From positions 364,541-428,540 of the forward strand of contig NZ_JARQWR010000002.1 in assembly GCF_030766725.1 (NCBI RefSeq): DNA of 64,000 nucleotides. Direction: 5' to 3'. The position numbers and the translations under genes were made by a program. This document shows, piece by piece, positions 9,095 to 18,241 of the stretch (positions are counted from its first letter, which is position 1; the number at the start of each line of letters is the position of its first letter). The notes under the pieces were generated by a model, which saw only the letters and a list, made by a program, of their open reading frames with translations, searched no databases and was not told the DNA's origin. Source of the DNA: Flavobacterium aerium (GTDB lineage Bacteria; Bacteroidota; Bacteroidia; Flavobacteriales; Flavobacteriaceae).

Positions 9095-9613
9095 ATGAAG
9101 ATGAGAAAAATAATTTTAATTACAGCTCTTGTTACTTGTATGGCATTCGTTTCATGCAATCAAAAAGCAGAAGAAAATACTACTTCTACTATAGCAACAG
9201 AAGTTCAGAATCTAGAACTAACAACCCTAAAAGACAGACAAAAATTAGAAGACGATAATAAAAAAGTAGTCGCCGATTTTTATCAATCTTTGTTTGGTGA
9301 TAAAGACTTGACAGCCATCGATAAATACATAGATGAAGGTTATATTCAGCATAATCCTACTGTAGCTGATGGAAGAACTGCTTTTAAGGAAGCAGCATCA
9401 CATTGGTTTGTAGATGCACCTAAAGAGAAAATTGATATTCAACATATTGGTGCTGACGGTGATTTTGTTTATATTCATTTGAAAAATAAAGAGCAAGGAA
9501 AAGTAACCTCAGTGATTGATATTTTCAAATTGAAAGATGGTAAGATTATGGAGCATTGGGATGTAATGCAGGATGTTCCTGCAAAAGCAGCGAATGAACA
9601 TCCAATGTTTTAA
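9095..9613 (+). CDS. SnoaL-like lipoprotein
   Basis: The 172-aa protein begins with a lipoprotein signal (ILITALVTCMAFVSC, Cys at about residue 21). A SnoaL/NTF2-like domain follows, with FYQSLFGDKDLTAIDKYI, YIQHNPTVADGRTAF and IDIFKLKDGKIMEHWDVMQ. The family includes SnoaL-like 'predicted ester cyclases'. It is the last gene of the operon, with a strong terminator 20 nt downstream. Confidence 0.8.
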   Translation: MKMRKIILITALVTCMAFVSCNQKAEENTTSTIATEVQNLELTTLKDRQKLEDDNKKVVADFYQSLFGDKDLTAIDKYIDEGYIQHNPTVADGRTAFKEAASHWFVDAPKEKIDIQHIGADGDFVYIHLKNKEQGKVTSVIDIFKLKDGKIMEHWDVMQDVPAKAANEHPMF

Positions 9614-9632
9614 ATTCATTTATGTCATAATG

Positions 9633-9676
9633 AAACAGCCCTATTCTAAATTATAAGAATAGGGCTGTTTTTATGT
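9633..9676. terminator. Bidirectional terminator
   Basis: Arms AAACAGCCCTATTCT and AGAATAGGGCTGTTT form a 15-bp perfect stem with an 8-nt loop, between two convergent genes. It can stop both the 7237-9613 operon and the minus-strand gene at 9693. Confidence 0.9.
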
Positions 9677-9692
9677 ATTATAGGAAATAGGT

Positions 9693-10016
9693 TTATTTTT
9701 TCTTTTCTGGTCTATCTTTGATTTCAGATTCTTTTAAATAAACTTTTTTACCTTTTTTATTTACATAATACTTTTTGTTTTTGCTGTTAATATAGACATC
9801 CGTTCCATCAGGTGCCATTTTTCCATCCCAAACTTTATCTCCTACTTTTGAGACTCCTTTAACGGCTACTTCGGCAGTTTTGTCTCCTACTTTCTTCGCC
9901 GTATTTTCAATTTTTTCTCCTACAGATTCTTTTTTCTCTTGTGCTTGTGTAGATAATGACACTGTAGCCACTAATCCTAGGGTTAATAAACCCGTAAAAA
10001 TGTTCGATTTTTTCAT
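9693..10016 (-). CDS. Small exported Lys-rich hypothetical protein
   Basis: The 107-aa protein has a signal peptide (ending STQAQ at about residue 26). An amphipathic Lys/Val/Gly-rich segment follows (KIENTAKKVGDKTAEVAVKG), then a C-terminal PDGTDVYINSKNKKYYV region. The repeated AxKVGDK pattern recalls small stress-related exported proteins, but no family is recognised with confidence. Confidence 0.65.
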   Translation of the reverse strand: MKKSNIFTGLLTLGLVATVSLSTQAQEKKESVGEKIENTAKKVGDKTAEVAVKGVSKVGDKVWDGKMAPDGTDVYINSKNKKYYVNKKGKKVYLKESEIKDRPEKKK

Positions 10017-10165
10017 AGTAATTTTGATTAAAGGTTGATTTTAAATTAAGCAATTTGTATTAAAGGTAATAAAATTTAATAATCAAAAAAAACTTAAATA
10101 GCAGTTTTTCAATACAATAACAAAAAATTAACAAGTTTATTATTATAAAATAAATAGTACTAAAC

Positions 10166-10201
10166 AAAAAAAGAGCTAATCGATAAATTAGCTCTTTTTA
10201 A
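10166..10201 (-). terminator. Terminator of kdsB
   Basis: The stem AAAAAGAGCTAAT/ATTAGCTCTTTTT (10168-10180 and 10187-10199) has a 6-nt loop and a T-rich tail on the minus strand, directly after the kdsB stop. Confidence 0.85.
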
Positions 10202-10203
10202 TA

Positions 10204-10929
10204 TTATAGCATTTTTCGTGCTTTTTCTAAATCTTCTGGAGTGTCAATCCCTATTCCTACATGATTTGTTTCAACCATTTTAATACGCTTACCATATTCT
10301 AGATAACGAAGTTGTTCTAGTTTTTCAGAAGCTTCTAATGATCGCATGGGTAAACTATAAAAATCTAAAATTGCTTGTTTTCTAAATGCATAAATTCCGA
10401 TATGCTGAAAATAACGTACTCCTGCATTTTCATCTCTTGGATATGGAATTACCGAACGAGAAAAGTATAAAGCATAATCCGTTTGATCTACTATGACTTT
10501 TACATTATTTGGATTGTTTATTTCTTCTTTATTTGTTATTTCACGCATTAAGGAAGCCAAATCAATTGCTGCAGATTCTGGTCCATTAAAAACAGATAAT
10601 ACCTTTTCCAAAGGTTCTTTTTGAGTAAACGGCTCATCACCTTGAACATTCACCACAATATCCACATCCATGTTCTTTACAGCTTCAGCAATTCGATCGC
10701 TTCCTGATTCATGAGTTGCAACACTCATAATAGCTTTTCCTCCATGAGAAACTATCTCCTTGAATATAATATCAGAATCGGTAACTACAAATACATCTTG
10801 GAATAATCCAGTAGCAACAGTAGCTTCATACGTTCGTAGAATAACTGTTTTACCTCCTAAATCTTGCATTAATTTTGCAGGGAAACGTGTGGATGCATAT
10901 CGTGCGGGAATGACTGCTATTATTTTCAT
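10204..10929 (-). CDS. kdsB: 3-deoxy-manno-octulosonate cytidylyltransferase (CMP-Kdo synthetase)
   Basis: KdsB activates Kdo with CTP for lipopolysaccharide core synthesis in the cytoplasm. The 241-aa protein is of normal family length and carries the nucleotide-binding [14 protein letters not shown], the [10 protein letters not shown] motif, and [12 protein letters not shown]. It has its own terminator and appears monocistronic; no other lipopolysaccharide gene is adjacent. Confidence 0.95.
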   Translation of the reverse strand: MKIIAVIPARYASTRFPAKLMQDLGGKTVILRTYEATVATGLFQDVFVVTDSDIIFKEIVSHGGKAIMSVATHESGSDRIAEAVKNMDVDIVVNVQGDEPFTQKEPLEKVLSVFNGPESAAIDLASLMREITNKEEINNPNNVKVIVDQTDYALYFSRSVIPYPRDENAGVRYFQHIGIYAFRKQAILDFYSLPMRSLEASEKLEQLRYLEYGKRIKMVETNHVGIGIDTPEDLEKARKML

Positions 10930-11063
10930 TTTATAATATTTTTTAAAATTGCATTACTTTGATAAAACTAAACTTTTTTTCCGGTATGTTTTTTATATAC
11001 TTGGTTATTTACATTTAAAAATATACGCTAAATGTGTAAATTATTTAAATACAATTCTTTTGA

Positions 11064-12488
11064 TTATTCTTCAAAACTCTCGTTTTTAAATCCTATCAAA
11101 TAAAGTTTCTCTTTTGCTCTGGTGATAGCAGTATACAACCATCGGATATAATCTCGATCAATACCATTGGGCAAATAAGGTTGCTCAATAAAAACAGTAT
11201 TCCATTGTCCACCTTGTGATTTATGACATGTAATAGCATACGAAAACTTAACCTGTAAAGCATTAAAGTAAGGGTTTGCTTTAACCTTTGTAAACTTCTT
11301 AAATTTAGTAGTTTCCTCTTCATAATCTTTTAATACTTCTTGGTATAAAAGATTCGATTGTTCATAGGTTAATGAAGGAGATTCACTAGTTATGGTATCC
11401 AATAGTAAAACTGTTTCAAAAGGTCGTTGATCTGGATAATCGACCATTCGGATTTTAACTTTTGCAAACTTAAAACCATAGAGCTCTTGAATACTAAATA
11501 ATTCTAATACTTCAATAATATCTCCATTGGCTATAAAACCGGCTTCCGAGCTATCCTTCAACCAAAAATAGTTGTTTTTTACAACCATCAAAAAGTCGCC
11601 TACAGACAATTCACTCTCTTTGAATAAAATCTTGGTACGGATTTGTTCATTATATTGATTTGCTCTTTTATTAGAACGGACAATAAATGCCGTATCCTCA
11701 ATGCTGTAGTTGCTATATGCGGTATTTATGGCGTCTTGTATATCGTAACCATCAGTTAAACGTACAATGTCCTTAAATCCTCTTAAATTGAATTTAAAAG
11801 TATCAAAAAAGTTATCATTCAGTAGTGTTCGTAATTCAGTAGCATTAAATAGTATCCCCGAGTTCTCCTCCTGACGCATTACTTCATCAAATTCGATATG
11901 AAACACTTCTTTATTGTAATGTAATGCTAGAGAATCTGTATTTAAAGCTGGGCTTACATCCATATGTACTGGAGGCAACTGTGCTGTATCACCCAATAAA
12001 ATCATTTTACAATTGGTACCCGAATAAACATAAGAGATCAAATCGTCCAATAAAGATCCATTCTCAAAAAGCTTACTATCTGAATTGGTATCCGAAATCA
12101 TTGAAGATTCATCTACAATGAAAACGGTATTTTTATGTTTATTGGTTTGCATTGTAAATTGTACTCCCCCACCACTTTGTCCTTTTGGGAAGTAAATTTT
12201 TTTATGAATCGTATACGCCGGTTTATTAGAATAATTGGCAATAACTTTTGCAGCTCTACCTGTAGGTGCAAGCAAAACATATTTTTTATTGATATCTGCC
12301 AAATGGTTTACAATGGTTGCAATTACTGTAGTTTTACCCGTTCCTGCATATCCTTTTAATACAAAAATTTCATCGTTATTCGTATTCGTGACAAACTGCG
12401 CTATTTGTTGGAAAAAAATATCCTGTTTGTATGTGGGTTGAAACGGAAACTTTTTCTTTAAAATGGCATAAAATAGTCCTGAACTCAT
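11064..12488 (-). CDS. RecD-like/UvrD-fold ATP-dependent DNA helicase
   Basis: The 474-aa superfamily 1 helicase has Walker A GYAGTGKTT, Walker B FIVDESSMI, GDTAQLPPV (motif III) and C-terminal YAITCHKSQGGQWNTVF and LYTAITRAKEKLYL (motifs V-VI). The order and short length fit the RecD2/Dda-like single-subunit helicases common in Bacteroidota, not full RecBCD. It is probably a 5'-3' DNA helicase in repair or replication restart. Single gene, read towards kdsB. Confidence 0.88.
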   Translation of the reverse strand: MSSGLFYAILKKKFPFQPTYKQDIFFQQIAQFVTNTNNDEIFVLKGYAGTGKTTVIATIVNHLADINKKYVLLAPTGRAAKVIANYSNKPAYTIHKKIYFPKGQSGGGVQFTMQTNKHKNTVFIVDESSMISDTNSDSKLFENGSLLDDLISYVYSGTNCKMILLGDTAQLPPVHMDVSPALNTDSLALHYNKEVFHIEFDEVMRQEENSGILFNATELRTLLNDNFFDTFKFNLRGFKDIVRLTDGYDIQDAINTAYSNYSIEDTAFIVRSNKRANQYNEQIRTKILFKESELSVGDFLMVVKNNYFWLKDSSEAGFIANGDIIEVLELFSIQELYGFKFAKVKIRMVDYPDQRPFETVLLLDTITSESPSLTYEQSNLLYQEVLKDYEEETTKFKKFTKVKANPYFNALQVKFSYAITCHKSQGGQWNTVFIEQPYLPNGIDRDYIRWLYTAITRAKEKLYLIGFKNESFEE

Positions 12489-12571
12489 TCTTTGAATTTA
12501 ATTGTATTAGTAAAAGCCCAAAGATACTGCGGAATTTCGAGGGAAATGCGTTTTAGGAAAGAAAAAAATTG

Positions 12572-12579
12572 TAGTTTTG
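12572..12579 (+). promoter_or_regulatory. Candidate -7 promoter element for DUF3822-rsmD
   Basis: TAGTTTTG fits the TAnnTTTG consensus. A TTTTAGG stretch about 18 nt upstream could act as a weak -33 element. The start codon is 55 nt downstream. Confidence 0.4.
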
Positions 12580-12634
12580 CGACACTCACGTATTGAAAAA
12601 TAGCAACCAAAAAGAGTAAAGGACTACGAGTATA

Positions 12635-13456
12635 ATGGTACCATCAACCCCTAACATCACGGATAAAAAATATCAAAAACTGACATTGCAGGTCGCTTTA
12701 GACAGGCTCTCTTTTTGTTGTTTAGATACGTTGAATAATAAAGTGTTAGCACTAGAGGAAATTGATTTTGCTCATTATCCTAATCCTACTCAAATTGAAG
12801 ACTGTTTGAAACGTGTTTTTCAGGAGCATGCTATCCTTCAGAATATATTTGATGAAGTTATTGTACTTCATGATAGTAATCTGTCCGCTTTGGTGCCTTC
12901 TGCCCTTTTTGATGAAAATTATTTAGGAAGTTATTTACAATACAACACGAAAGTATTTGAAACGGATTTCTTTGCCTATGATGTCCTTTCCAACTATGAA
13001 ATCAATAATATTTACATTCCATATGTAAATATCAATAACTTTATCATTGATCAATTAGGTTCATTTGATTATAAACATGTACATAGTGTACTTGTTACTA
13101 CAATCCTAGATATCTCTAAGAACAGAGATGATAAACAAGTTTTTGTACATTTTAAAAATCAGCATTTTGAAATTATTGTAGTACAAAATCAAAAACTTCT
13201 TTTGTTTAATTCTTTTGAATATAAAACTCCAGAAGATTTCTTATATTATCTTTTGTTTACAGCAGAACAATTAAATCTGAATCCTGAAAATTTCAAACTA
13301 CAATTGTTCGGTGACTTACAGGAAGAAAGTGAATACTATCAATTGGCTTACAAATACATACGAAATATAACATTATTAGATTCTAGTTTATTGCAAAGAC
13401 AAAATAACTTATCTTCAACAGAAATTTTAAAACATTTTATACTACTTCAATCATGA
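12635..13456 (+). CDS. DUF3822 family protein
   Basis: The 273-aa protein is recognised mainly from context: in Bacteroidota, DUF3822 genes directly precede rsmD. Its second half has the actin-like ATPase feel described for this family (HSVLVTTILDISKNRDDKQVFVHF, LLFNSFEYKTPEDFLYYLLF). It overlaps rsmD by 4 nt (ATGA), so the two are translationally coupled. Function unknown; a role with the ribosome methyltransferase is inference. Confidence 0.8.
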   Translation: MVPSTPNITDKKYQKLTLQVALDRLSFCCLDTLNNKVLALEEIDFAHYPNPTQIEDCLKRVFQEHAILQNIFDEVIVLHDSNLSALVPSALFDENYLGSYLQYNTKVFETDFFAYDVLSNYEINNIYIPYVNINNFIIDQLGSFDYKHVHSVLVTTILDISKNRDDKQVFVHFKNQHFEIIVVQNQKLLLFNSFEYKTPEDFLYYLLFTAEQLNLNPENFKLQLFGDLQEESEYYQLAYKYIRNITLLDSSLLQRQNNLSSTEILKHFILLQS

Positions 13457-14046
13457 GAATAATTTCAGGAAAATACAAAGGACGCAGAATTTCTCCGCCT
13501 AAAAATCTCCCTGTACGTCCTACCACAGACATGTCTAAGGAGGCTTTGTTCAATGTGTTGAACAACTATTTTAATTTTGATCGTTTAAAAGTTTTAGACT
13601 TATTTGCTGGAACAGGTAATATTAGTTTTGAATTTGGTTCCCGTGGTAGTGACAACATTACTTCTGTGGATGGAGATTTTGGCTGTGTAAAATTCATTAA
13701 GCAAACGGCTGAAGAATTTGATTTTAATATCGCTGCTATAAAAAGTGATGTTTTCAAATTTCTAGAGAAAAACAAAGCAACTTATGATATTATTTTTGCT
13801 GATCCACCTTATAATTTAGATCAGAAAGAATTTGAAAAAATTGTATTGTTGATTTTTGAAAATGAATTGCTTTCAGAAGACGGTATGATGGTGATAGAAC
13901 ATTCTAAATACACCAAATTATCACATATGATCCATTTTTCGTTCCAAAAGAATTATGGTGGTTCTGTGTTTAGTTTCTTCGAAATTGAAGGAAATGAAGC
14001 AGAAGATTTAAACGAAAATGAATTTGAAGATACAGAAGAAGGATAG
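13453..14046 (+). CDS. rsmD: 16S rRNA (guanine966-N2)-methyltransferase RsmD
   Basis: The 197-aa SAM-dependent methyltransferase has the N-terminal MRIISGKYKGRRI and RPTTDMSKEALFNVL family motifs, SAM motif LDLFAGTGNISFE and catalytic ADPPYNL. RsmD methylates G966 of 16S rRNA during small-subunit assembly. An acidic C-terminal tail of about 20 residues follows. Coupled to DUF3822, with a terminator downstream. Confidence 0.93.
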   Translation: MRIISGKYKGRRISPPKNLPVRPTTDMSKEALFNVLNNYFNFDRLKVLDLFAGTGNISFEFGSRGSDNITSVDGDFGCVKFIKQTAEEFDFNIAAIKSDVFKFLEKNKATYDIIFADPPYNLDQKEFEKIVLLIFENELLSEDGMMVIEHSKYTKLSHMIHFSFQKNYGGSVFSFFEIEGNEAEDLNENEFEDTEEG

Positions 14047-14074
14047 AAATTATTCTTTTTAAGATAACGATATA

Positions 14075-14108
14075 GATCCCCAACAATTAAAACGGTCGGG
14101 GATTTTTT
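14075..14108. terminator. Terminator after rsmD
   Basis: ATCCCCAAC pairs with GTCGGGGAT (one mismatch) around an AATTAAAACG loop, followed by a T run on the plus strand. It also lies just past the stop of the convergent MFS gene. Confidence 0.8.
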
Positions 14109-14111
14109 TAT

Positions 14112-15317
14112 TTAAATAGTGGTACTTTTTCTTAGTTTTCTTTTATTCACACGTTCAGAAAAAATAACAATCGATATAGCAATCATACTCCAGAGTAACA
14201 TTTGTGAAGTGGATAAATTCCATCCTCCCATTTTCCAACACAACAATCCAAAATAAGTTCCTACAGCGGCACCAATAAAATAGGTCGTCATATAAATCGT
14301 ATTCAATCGACTATGAGAATGTTCATCTAAGCTATAAATAAGAGAAAAATTAGTAATTTGTGTTGCTTGTACACCAATATCCAAGAAAAACACACTCACA
14401 ATAAGAACCATAATCGATAATGGAAATAATTTAATCAAAAGGATACTACCAATAATCATTGAAACTGTGATTAATAAGGATTTATAACTATTTCCTTTAT
14501 CGGCTAATTTTCCAAAATAAGGAGCTACCAATGCTCCACCAATAGCGATTAAACCAAACAATCCAATTTCTCCAGTATGATAATTCAAAGGAGGTGCGCT
14601 TAAATGGAAGGTTAAAGTAGTCCAGAAAGAACAAAATACACCAAATGTAAAAGCACCTAATAAGGCAGATTGCCGTAATACTCGGTATTCACTGATTAAA
14701 GCAACGGTAGATTTCAAAAGATCAATATAATTTCCTTTGAATTTTGAAGGGACTTTAGGCAAATACATTTGAAGGAATACAATCATAATTAATACTAAAG
14801 CAGCTGAAATACCATATACATAGCGCCAACCCCACCATTCTGTAATCAATCCACTAATTACTCTAGAACCTAGAATTCCTACTAAAATCCCACTGAATAC
14901 CTTTCCTACCGTTTTTCCGCGATTTACGTTGTCTAAGGTTGCTGCCATGGGGAGAATAATTTGTGCTGGCACAGAAAAGAGCCCAACCAAAAAACTCAAT
15001 ACACAAAGTACGGGAAGTGATGATGAGAAGGCAAAAGCTAATAAAGCTAGTACCAACAGTATACAAATGGATATAATCAATTTCTTTCGATTCAACATGT
15101 CGCCTAATGGTAATAGAAAAAACATACCCAACCCATAACCTAATTGAGCCAACATCGTTATCCGTCCTATTTCACTCTCGCTGACCTGTATGGATCGACT
15201 TATTTCTTTTAGTATAGGCTGACTATAATAGACATTCGCTACTATTACACCTGCTGCTATAGCCATGACTGGAATAATCGCAGGATGTAATTTTATCTTT
15301 TCGGGAATTGGATTCAT
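14112..15317 (-). CDS. MFS transporter (AraJ/DHA-type efflux)
   Basis: The 401-aa membrane protein has about twelve helices. The start is at 15317 (MNPIPEKIKLHP); the open frame extends upstream to 15476 but overlaps the divergent AraC gene. The motif LLPLGDMLNRKKLI is the MFS loop 2-3 signature (GDxxxRkk), and VANVYYSQPILKEISRS is typical of drug or sugar efflux carriers. It is divergent from an AraC regulator 82 bp away that probably controls it. Confidence 0.83.
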   Translation of the reverse strand: MNPIPEKIKLHPAIIPVMAIAAGVIVANVYYSQPILKEISRSIQVSESEIGRITMLAQLGYGLGMFFLLPLGDMLNRKKLIISICILLVLALLAFAFSSSLPVLCVLSFLVGLFSVPAQIILPMAATLDNVNRGKTVGKVFSGILVGILGSRVISGLITEWWGWRYVYGISAALVLIMIVFLQMYLPKVPSKFKGNYIDLLKSTVALISEYRVLRQSALLGAFTFGVFCSFWTTLTFHLSAPPLNYHTGEIGLFGLIAIGGALVAPYFGKLADKGNSYKSLLITVSMIIGSILLIKLFPLSIMVLIVSVFFLDIGVQATQITNFSLIYSLDEHSHSRLNTIYMTTYFIGAAVGTYFGLLCWKMGGWNLSTSQMLLWSMIAISIVIFSERVNKRKLRKSTTI

Positions 15318-15399
15318 TTGCTTTGAAATTTTCAACAAATGTATCTTCTCATTTAACTTAAAAATTGTACTTTTCAACGATAAAATTGTAAAAATATAT

Positions 15400-16245
15400 A
15401 TGGAGCGTTTTATACAACATGAAGCCTTATTTATCCGCCATTTCACGACCATGCAATGGCCATTTCCATTGCACAATCACAATCATTTTGAACTAATGTT
15501 TCTTCATTATGGTAGCGGTATTCATGAATTGAATGATGATCGTCAACCTTACAAAGGTCCGTGTTTATTCCTCTTGGCTCCTTCCGATTATCATGTATTT
15601 GAAATTGAAGAAGAAACAAAGTTTAGTGTATTGAAATTTAGCAATACTTATTTAGGGGGAGCATCTTCTTCTGCAAAAGATGAATGGAATAAATTAATTG
15701 ATTACCTCATTGCTGTAAGTGTAATGCGTGATTCATTTCTAGTGAAATCTAGTGAAGAAATGAGTAAAATTGAGCAATTAATGTTTCTAATTACACGGGA
15801 ATGGCAAAGTGCCCCAAATCCTTCTAATGAAGTTGTATTATATCTTATACGGGCTGTATTTGCTTTAATTAAGAAAAACGCAATCCATGTCCCTCTTTTA
15901 AGCCCTACATCACATGGTGATTTATTCATTGCAATTATGGATGAAATACATATTACAATTCATAATCCTGCATTACATCGTTTGGAAGTATTAGCTTCAA
16001 AGTTCAATCTTTCGCCCAATCATCTGAGTAGTATATTCAAACAAAATATGGGCGTACCCATCAAAAAATATATTGGTGATTATAAATTCAAACTAATTGA
16101 GAATCGTTTAAAATTTAGCAAAGCATTAATTAAAGAAATTAGCAATGAATTTGAATTCAATGATCTAAGCCATTTCAATAAATTTGTAAAAAATAATAGT
16201 GGATTGAATCCAAAGGAAATTAGACGTACTGCCATAAAATCTTAA
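15400..16245 (+). CDS. AraC family transcriptional regulator
   Basis: The 281-aa protein has an N-terminal cupin-like sensing domain (HNHNHFELMFLHYGSGIHEL, PSDYHVFEIEE) and a C-terminal AraC double HTH (HRLEVLASKFNLSPNHLSSI, GDYKFKLIENRL, FEFNDLSHFNKFVKNNSGL, NPKEIRR). The start is ATG 15400. It is divergent from the MFS transporter; the 82-bp spacer has repeated TTTTCAAC words that might be operator half-sites. Confidence 0.88.
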   Translation: MERFIQHEALFIRHFTTMQWPFPLHNHNHFELMFLHYGSGIHELNDDRQPYKGPCLFLLAPSDYHVFEIEEETKFSVLKFSNTYLGGASSSAKDEWNKLIDYLIAVSVMRDSFLVKSSEEMSKIEQLMFLITREWQSAPNPSNEVVLYLIRAVFALIKKNAIHVPLLSPTSHGDLFIAIMDEIHITIHNPALHRLEVLASKFNLSPNHLSSIFKQNMGVPIKKYIGDYKFKLIENRLKFSKALIKEISNEFEFNDLSHFNKFVKNNSGLNPKEIRRTAIKS

Positions 16246-16251
16246 AAACTA

Positions 16252-16986
16252 TTATTTCTTCAGTGCAGCAATAATTAAAAAAATGGGTCTGCGTAGTTCC
16301 TGATCCATTCCGGGAATCATTTTTAATAACCGTTCTTCAGGTTCTGGCTCAGAAAGAGCTTTAATTTCAAATCCTGACTGAATTAAATCATTAATATAAG
16401 TTGTTAAGGTCCTATGGTATTTTGTTACAGCTTCTCCAAGAAAATTAGCGGTGCGTATCCCAGATTCAAAATAATGATCAACTGGCCAGTGTAATGGTTT
16501 TCCTGTTTCATCATAATGCCAATCCTGTTTTCCTTGTGCTGTAAATACTGGATGTTCTACAGAAAAAACAAAAGAACCACCTTGAGCAAGACAATGATTC
16601 ACTTTCTGACAAATGCTATTAAACGATTCTAGGTAATGAAAGGCAAGCGAGCTGATTACAATGTCAAATGATTCAGCAGGACAATCAATGTCTTCAATTG
16701 GTATTAGCTTGTATTCTACGTTTGAGAAATTGTTTTTCTTTCTGGCTTCTGCAAGCATTCTCTCTGAAATATCAATTCCGACAACAGATGCAGCACCTTG
16801 TTCTGCGGCATATTGACAATGCCAGCCAAAACCACAACCCAAATCTAAAACACGTTTATTTTTAAAATCAGGAAGCATTTTTTGTAGTATGTGCCATTCA
16901 CCTGCTCCTTCTAAACCGTTTATAGAACGATTCATTTTGCTATATTCAGTAAAAAAATTAATAGAATCGTATTTGTTTTCTTTCAT
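16252..16986 (-). CDS. Class I SAM-dependent methyltransferase
   Basis: The 244-aa protein has SAM motif I VLDLGCGFGWHCQYA, the acidic motif II VVGIDISERML, and FDIVISSLAFHYLES. A substrate-side C-terminal half has HPVFTAQGKQDWHYDETG. It resembles UbiE/Methyltransf_11 enzymes acting on small molecules; the substrate is unknown. Convergent with the AraC gene (6 nt between) and downstream of rnpB on the same strand. Confidence 0.83.
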   Translation of the reverse strand: MKENKYDSINFFTEYSKMNRSINGLEGAGEWHILQKMLPDFKNKRVLDLGCGFGWHCQYAAEQGAASVVGIDISERMLAEARKKNNFSNVEYKLIPIEDIDCPAESFDIVISSLAFHYLESFNSICQKVNHCLAQGGSFVFSVEHPVFTAQGKQDWHYDETGKPLHWPVDHYFESGIRTANFLGEAVTKYHRTLTTYINDLIQSGFEIKALSEPEPEERLLKMIPGMDQELRRPIFLIIAALKK

Positions 16987-17024
16987 AAGTATATCTTATA
17001 AAAATTGAAGTGTAAAATAAAAAA

Positions 17025-17323
17025 GCAGACCTATAAGCCGGGTTCTGTATTCGCCGAAACGAACCCTTATCATTTATCTAGAATTATTGTTACCAATAAT
17101 CTCCATCTGCCTACCCCTCAGCATCGAACGAGTCGCTCTTAATTGCTGATATACATGACATTTCACCGCATAGAGTTTACCTGGTTTCACTACAGCATTA
17201 CCTGTACATACTTTCTGCTGCACTTGTCCTCTCCGTAAAACGGATGACGGGAATTACCCGCTATGCTACTCTCTGGTGCCCGGACTTTCCTCCCCGATTG
17301 CTCGGGACGATAAGGCGGTCTGC
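17025..17323 (-). ncRNA. rnpB: RNase P RNA (M1 RNA), bacterial type A-like
   Basis: On the minus strand the conserved RNase P elements appear in order. These are the 5' P1 arm GCAGACC, the core GAGGAAAGTCCGGGC, the central AGAGTAGCATAGCGGGTAA region, and a 3' end ACAGAACCCGGCTTATAG followed by the matching P1 arm GGTCTGC. The P1 arms define a gene of about 299 nt. The T stretch directly after the 3' arm is probably the terminator. RNase P RNA matures tRNA 5' ends. Confidence 0.95.
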
Positions 17324-17485
17324 GGTGCAAAGCTACAACAATTATATCGTTTTAATGAAACCCATAATCATAACTTCGCGCATCATTCCTAACGTGCAGA
17401 TTATTACCGTTATAAATTTTTTCTGACGTAGAAAATTATAGAAAGTATTGTAATATATTTGTTTTAACCTTAAATCGAATTTGTT

Positions 17486-17956
17486 ATGAATGCCAATGAA
17501 ACATTGATTACTGCTTTTTATACCGCTTTTTCAAATAAAGATGCTGCCGGAATGATTCGTTGCTACCATAATGAAGTTACTTTTGAAGATCCTGCATTTG
17601 GTTCTTTGAATGCAAAAGATGTGAAGGATATGTGGACAATGTTGTTATCCAATAATCAAAATATAAAAGTTACATTTTCTGCGGTAAAAGCCGATGAGAC
17701 GAAAGGAAGCGCTCATTGGGATGCTTACTATGTATTTAGTAAAACAAATCGCAATGTACACAATAGCATTGATGCTAAGTTTGAATTTAAAGATGGTTTA
17801 ATCTATAAGCATATTGATTCTTTCAGTTTATGGAACTGGTCGAAACAAGCCTTAGGTCTAACAGGTTATTTATTAGGGTGGTCATCGATTGTTCGAAATT
17901 CTGTTCGCAAACAAACACGTGCTTTACTGGATAAGTACCAAACAAAAACACAATAG
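17486..17956 (+). CDS. SnoaL/NTF2-like protein
   Basis: The 156-aa protein has an NTF2-like fold. An N-terminal helix ITAFYTAFSNKDAAGMIRCYHNEVTF is followed by FEDPAFGSLNAKDVKDMW, and late strands HWDAYYVFSKTNRNVHN and KFEFKDGLIYKHIDSFSLW. It is similar to limonene-epoxide-hydrolase-like and ketosteroid-isomerase-like proteins; no substrate can be assigned. A TATATTTG -7-like box lies at 17454-17461. Confidence 0.75.
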   Translation: MNANETLITAFYTAFSNKDAAGMIRCYHNEVTFEDPAFGSLNAKDVKDMWTMLLSNNQNIKVTFSAVKADETKGSAHWDAYYVFSKTNRNVHNSIDAKFEFKDGLIYKHIDSFSLWNWSKQALGLTGYLLGWSSIVRNSVRKQTRALLDKYQTKTQ

Positions 17957-17958
17957 CA

Positions 17959-18210
17959 TTATTTCTTTTTAATACTGATTTTATTGGGTTCTATTTTACG
18001 TCCTCGTTCAATATCTTCAAGTGTTGCACATTTTGTATTTACTCGTTCCTCTTCTACTAAAAAAGGCAGATGAATAAATTCTACTGCTGATAAATCTTCA
18101 TTCAGATAGTCATAAACATCTTTAAGATCATAATACCATTCTGTATCAAATTGGACTTTTTTAATCATTGCATTTTTAAGCAATGTTTCTTCTTTCAATT
18201 TTTTATTCAT
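17959..18210 (-). CDS. Short hypothetical protein, possible truncated BRO-N-like domain
   Basis: The 83-aa protein ends 2 nt from the convergent NTF2-like gene. The segment IKKVQFDTEWYYDLKDVYDYL resembles the beginning of the BRO-N antirepressor-like domain (a target of the form I.KV...EWyf...DV...L), but the rest is too short for a full domain. The C-terminal tail is basic. It may be a domain remnant or a small regulator; function unknown. Confidence 0.5.
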   Translation of the reverse strand: MNKKLKEETLLKNAMIKKVQFDTEWYYDLKDVYDYLNEDLSAVEFIHLPFLVEEERVNTKCATLEDIERGRKIEPNKISIKKK

Positions 18211-18241
18211 TGTAATGAGTGTACTAAATCAATGTTTTCTT

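Noticed and set aside
11924..12441. Plus-strand ORFs antisense to the helicase gene
   Set aside because: Three short overlapping ORFs without motifs, opposite conserved helicase motifs; shadows.
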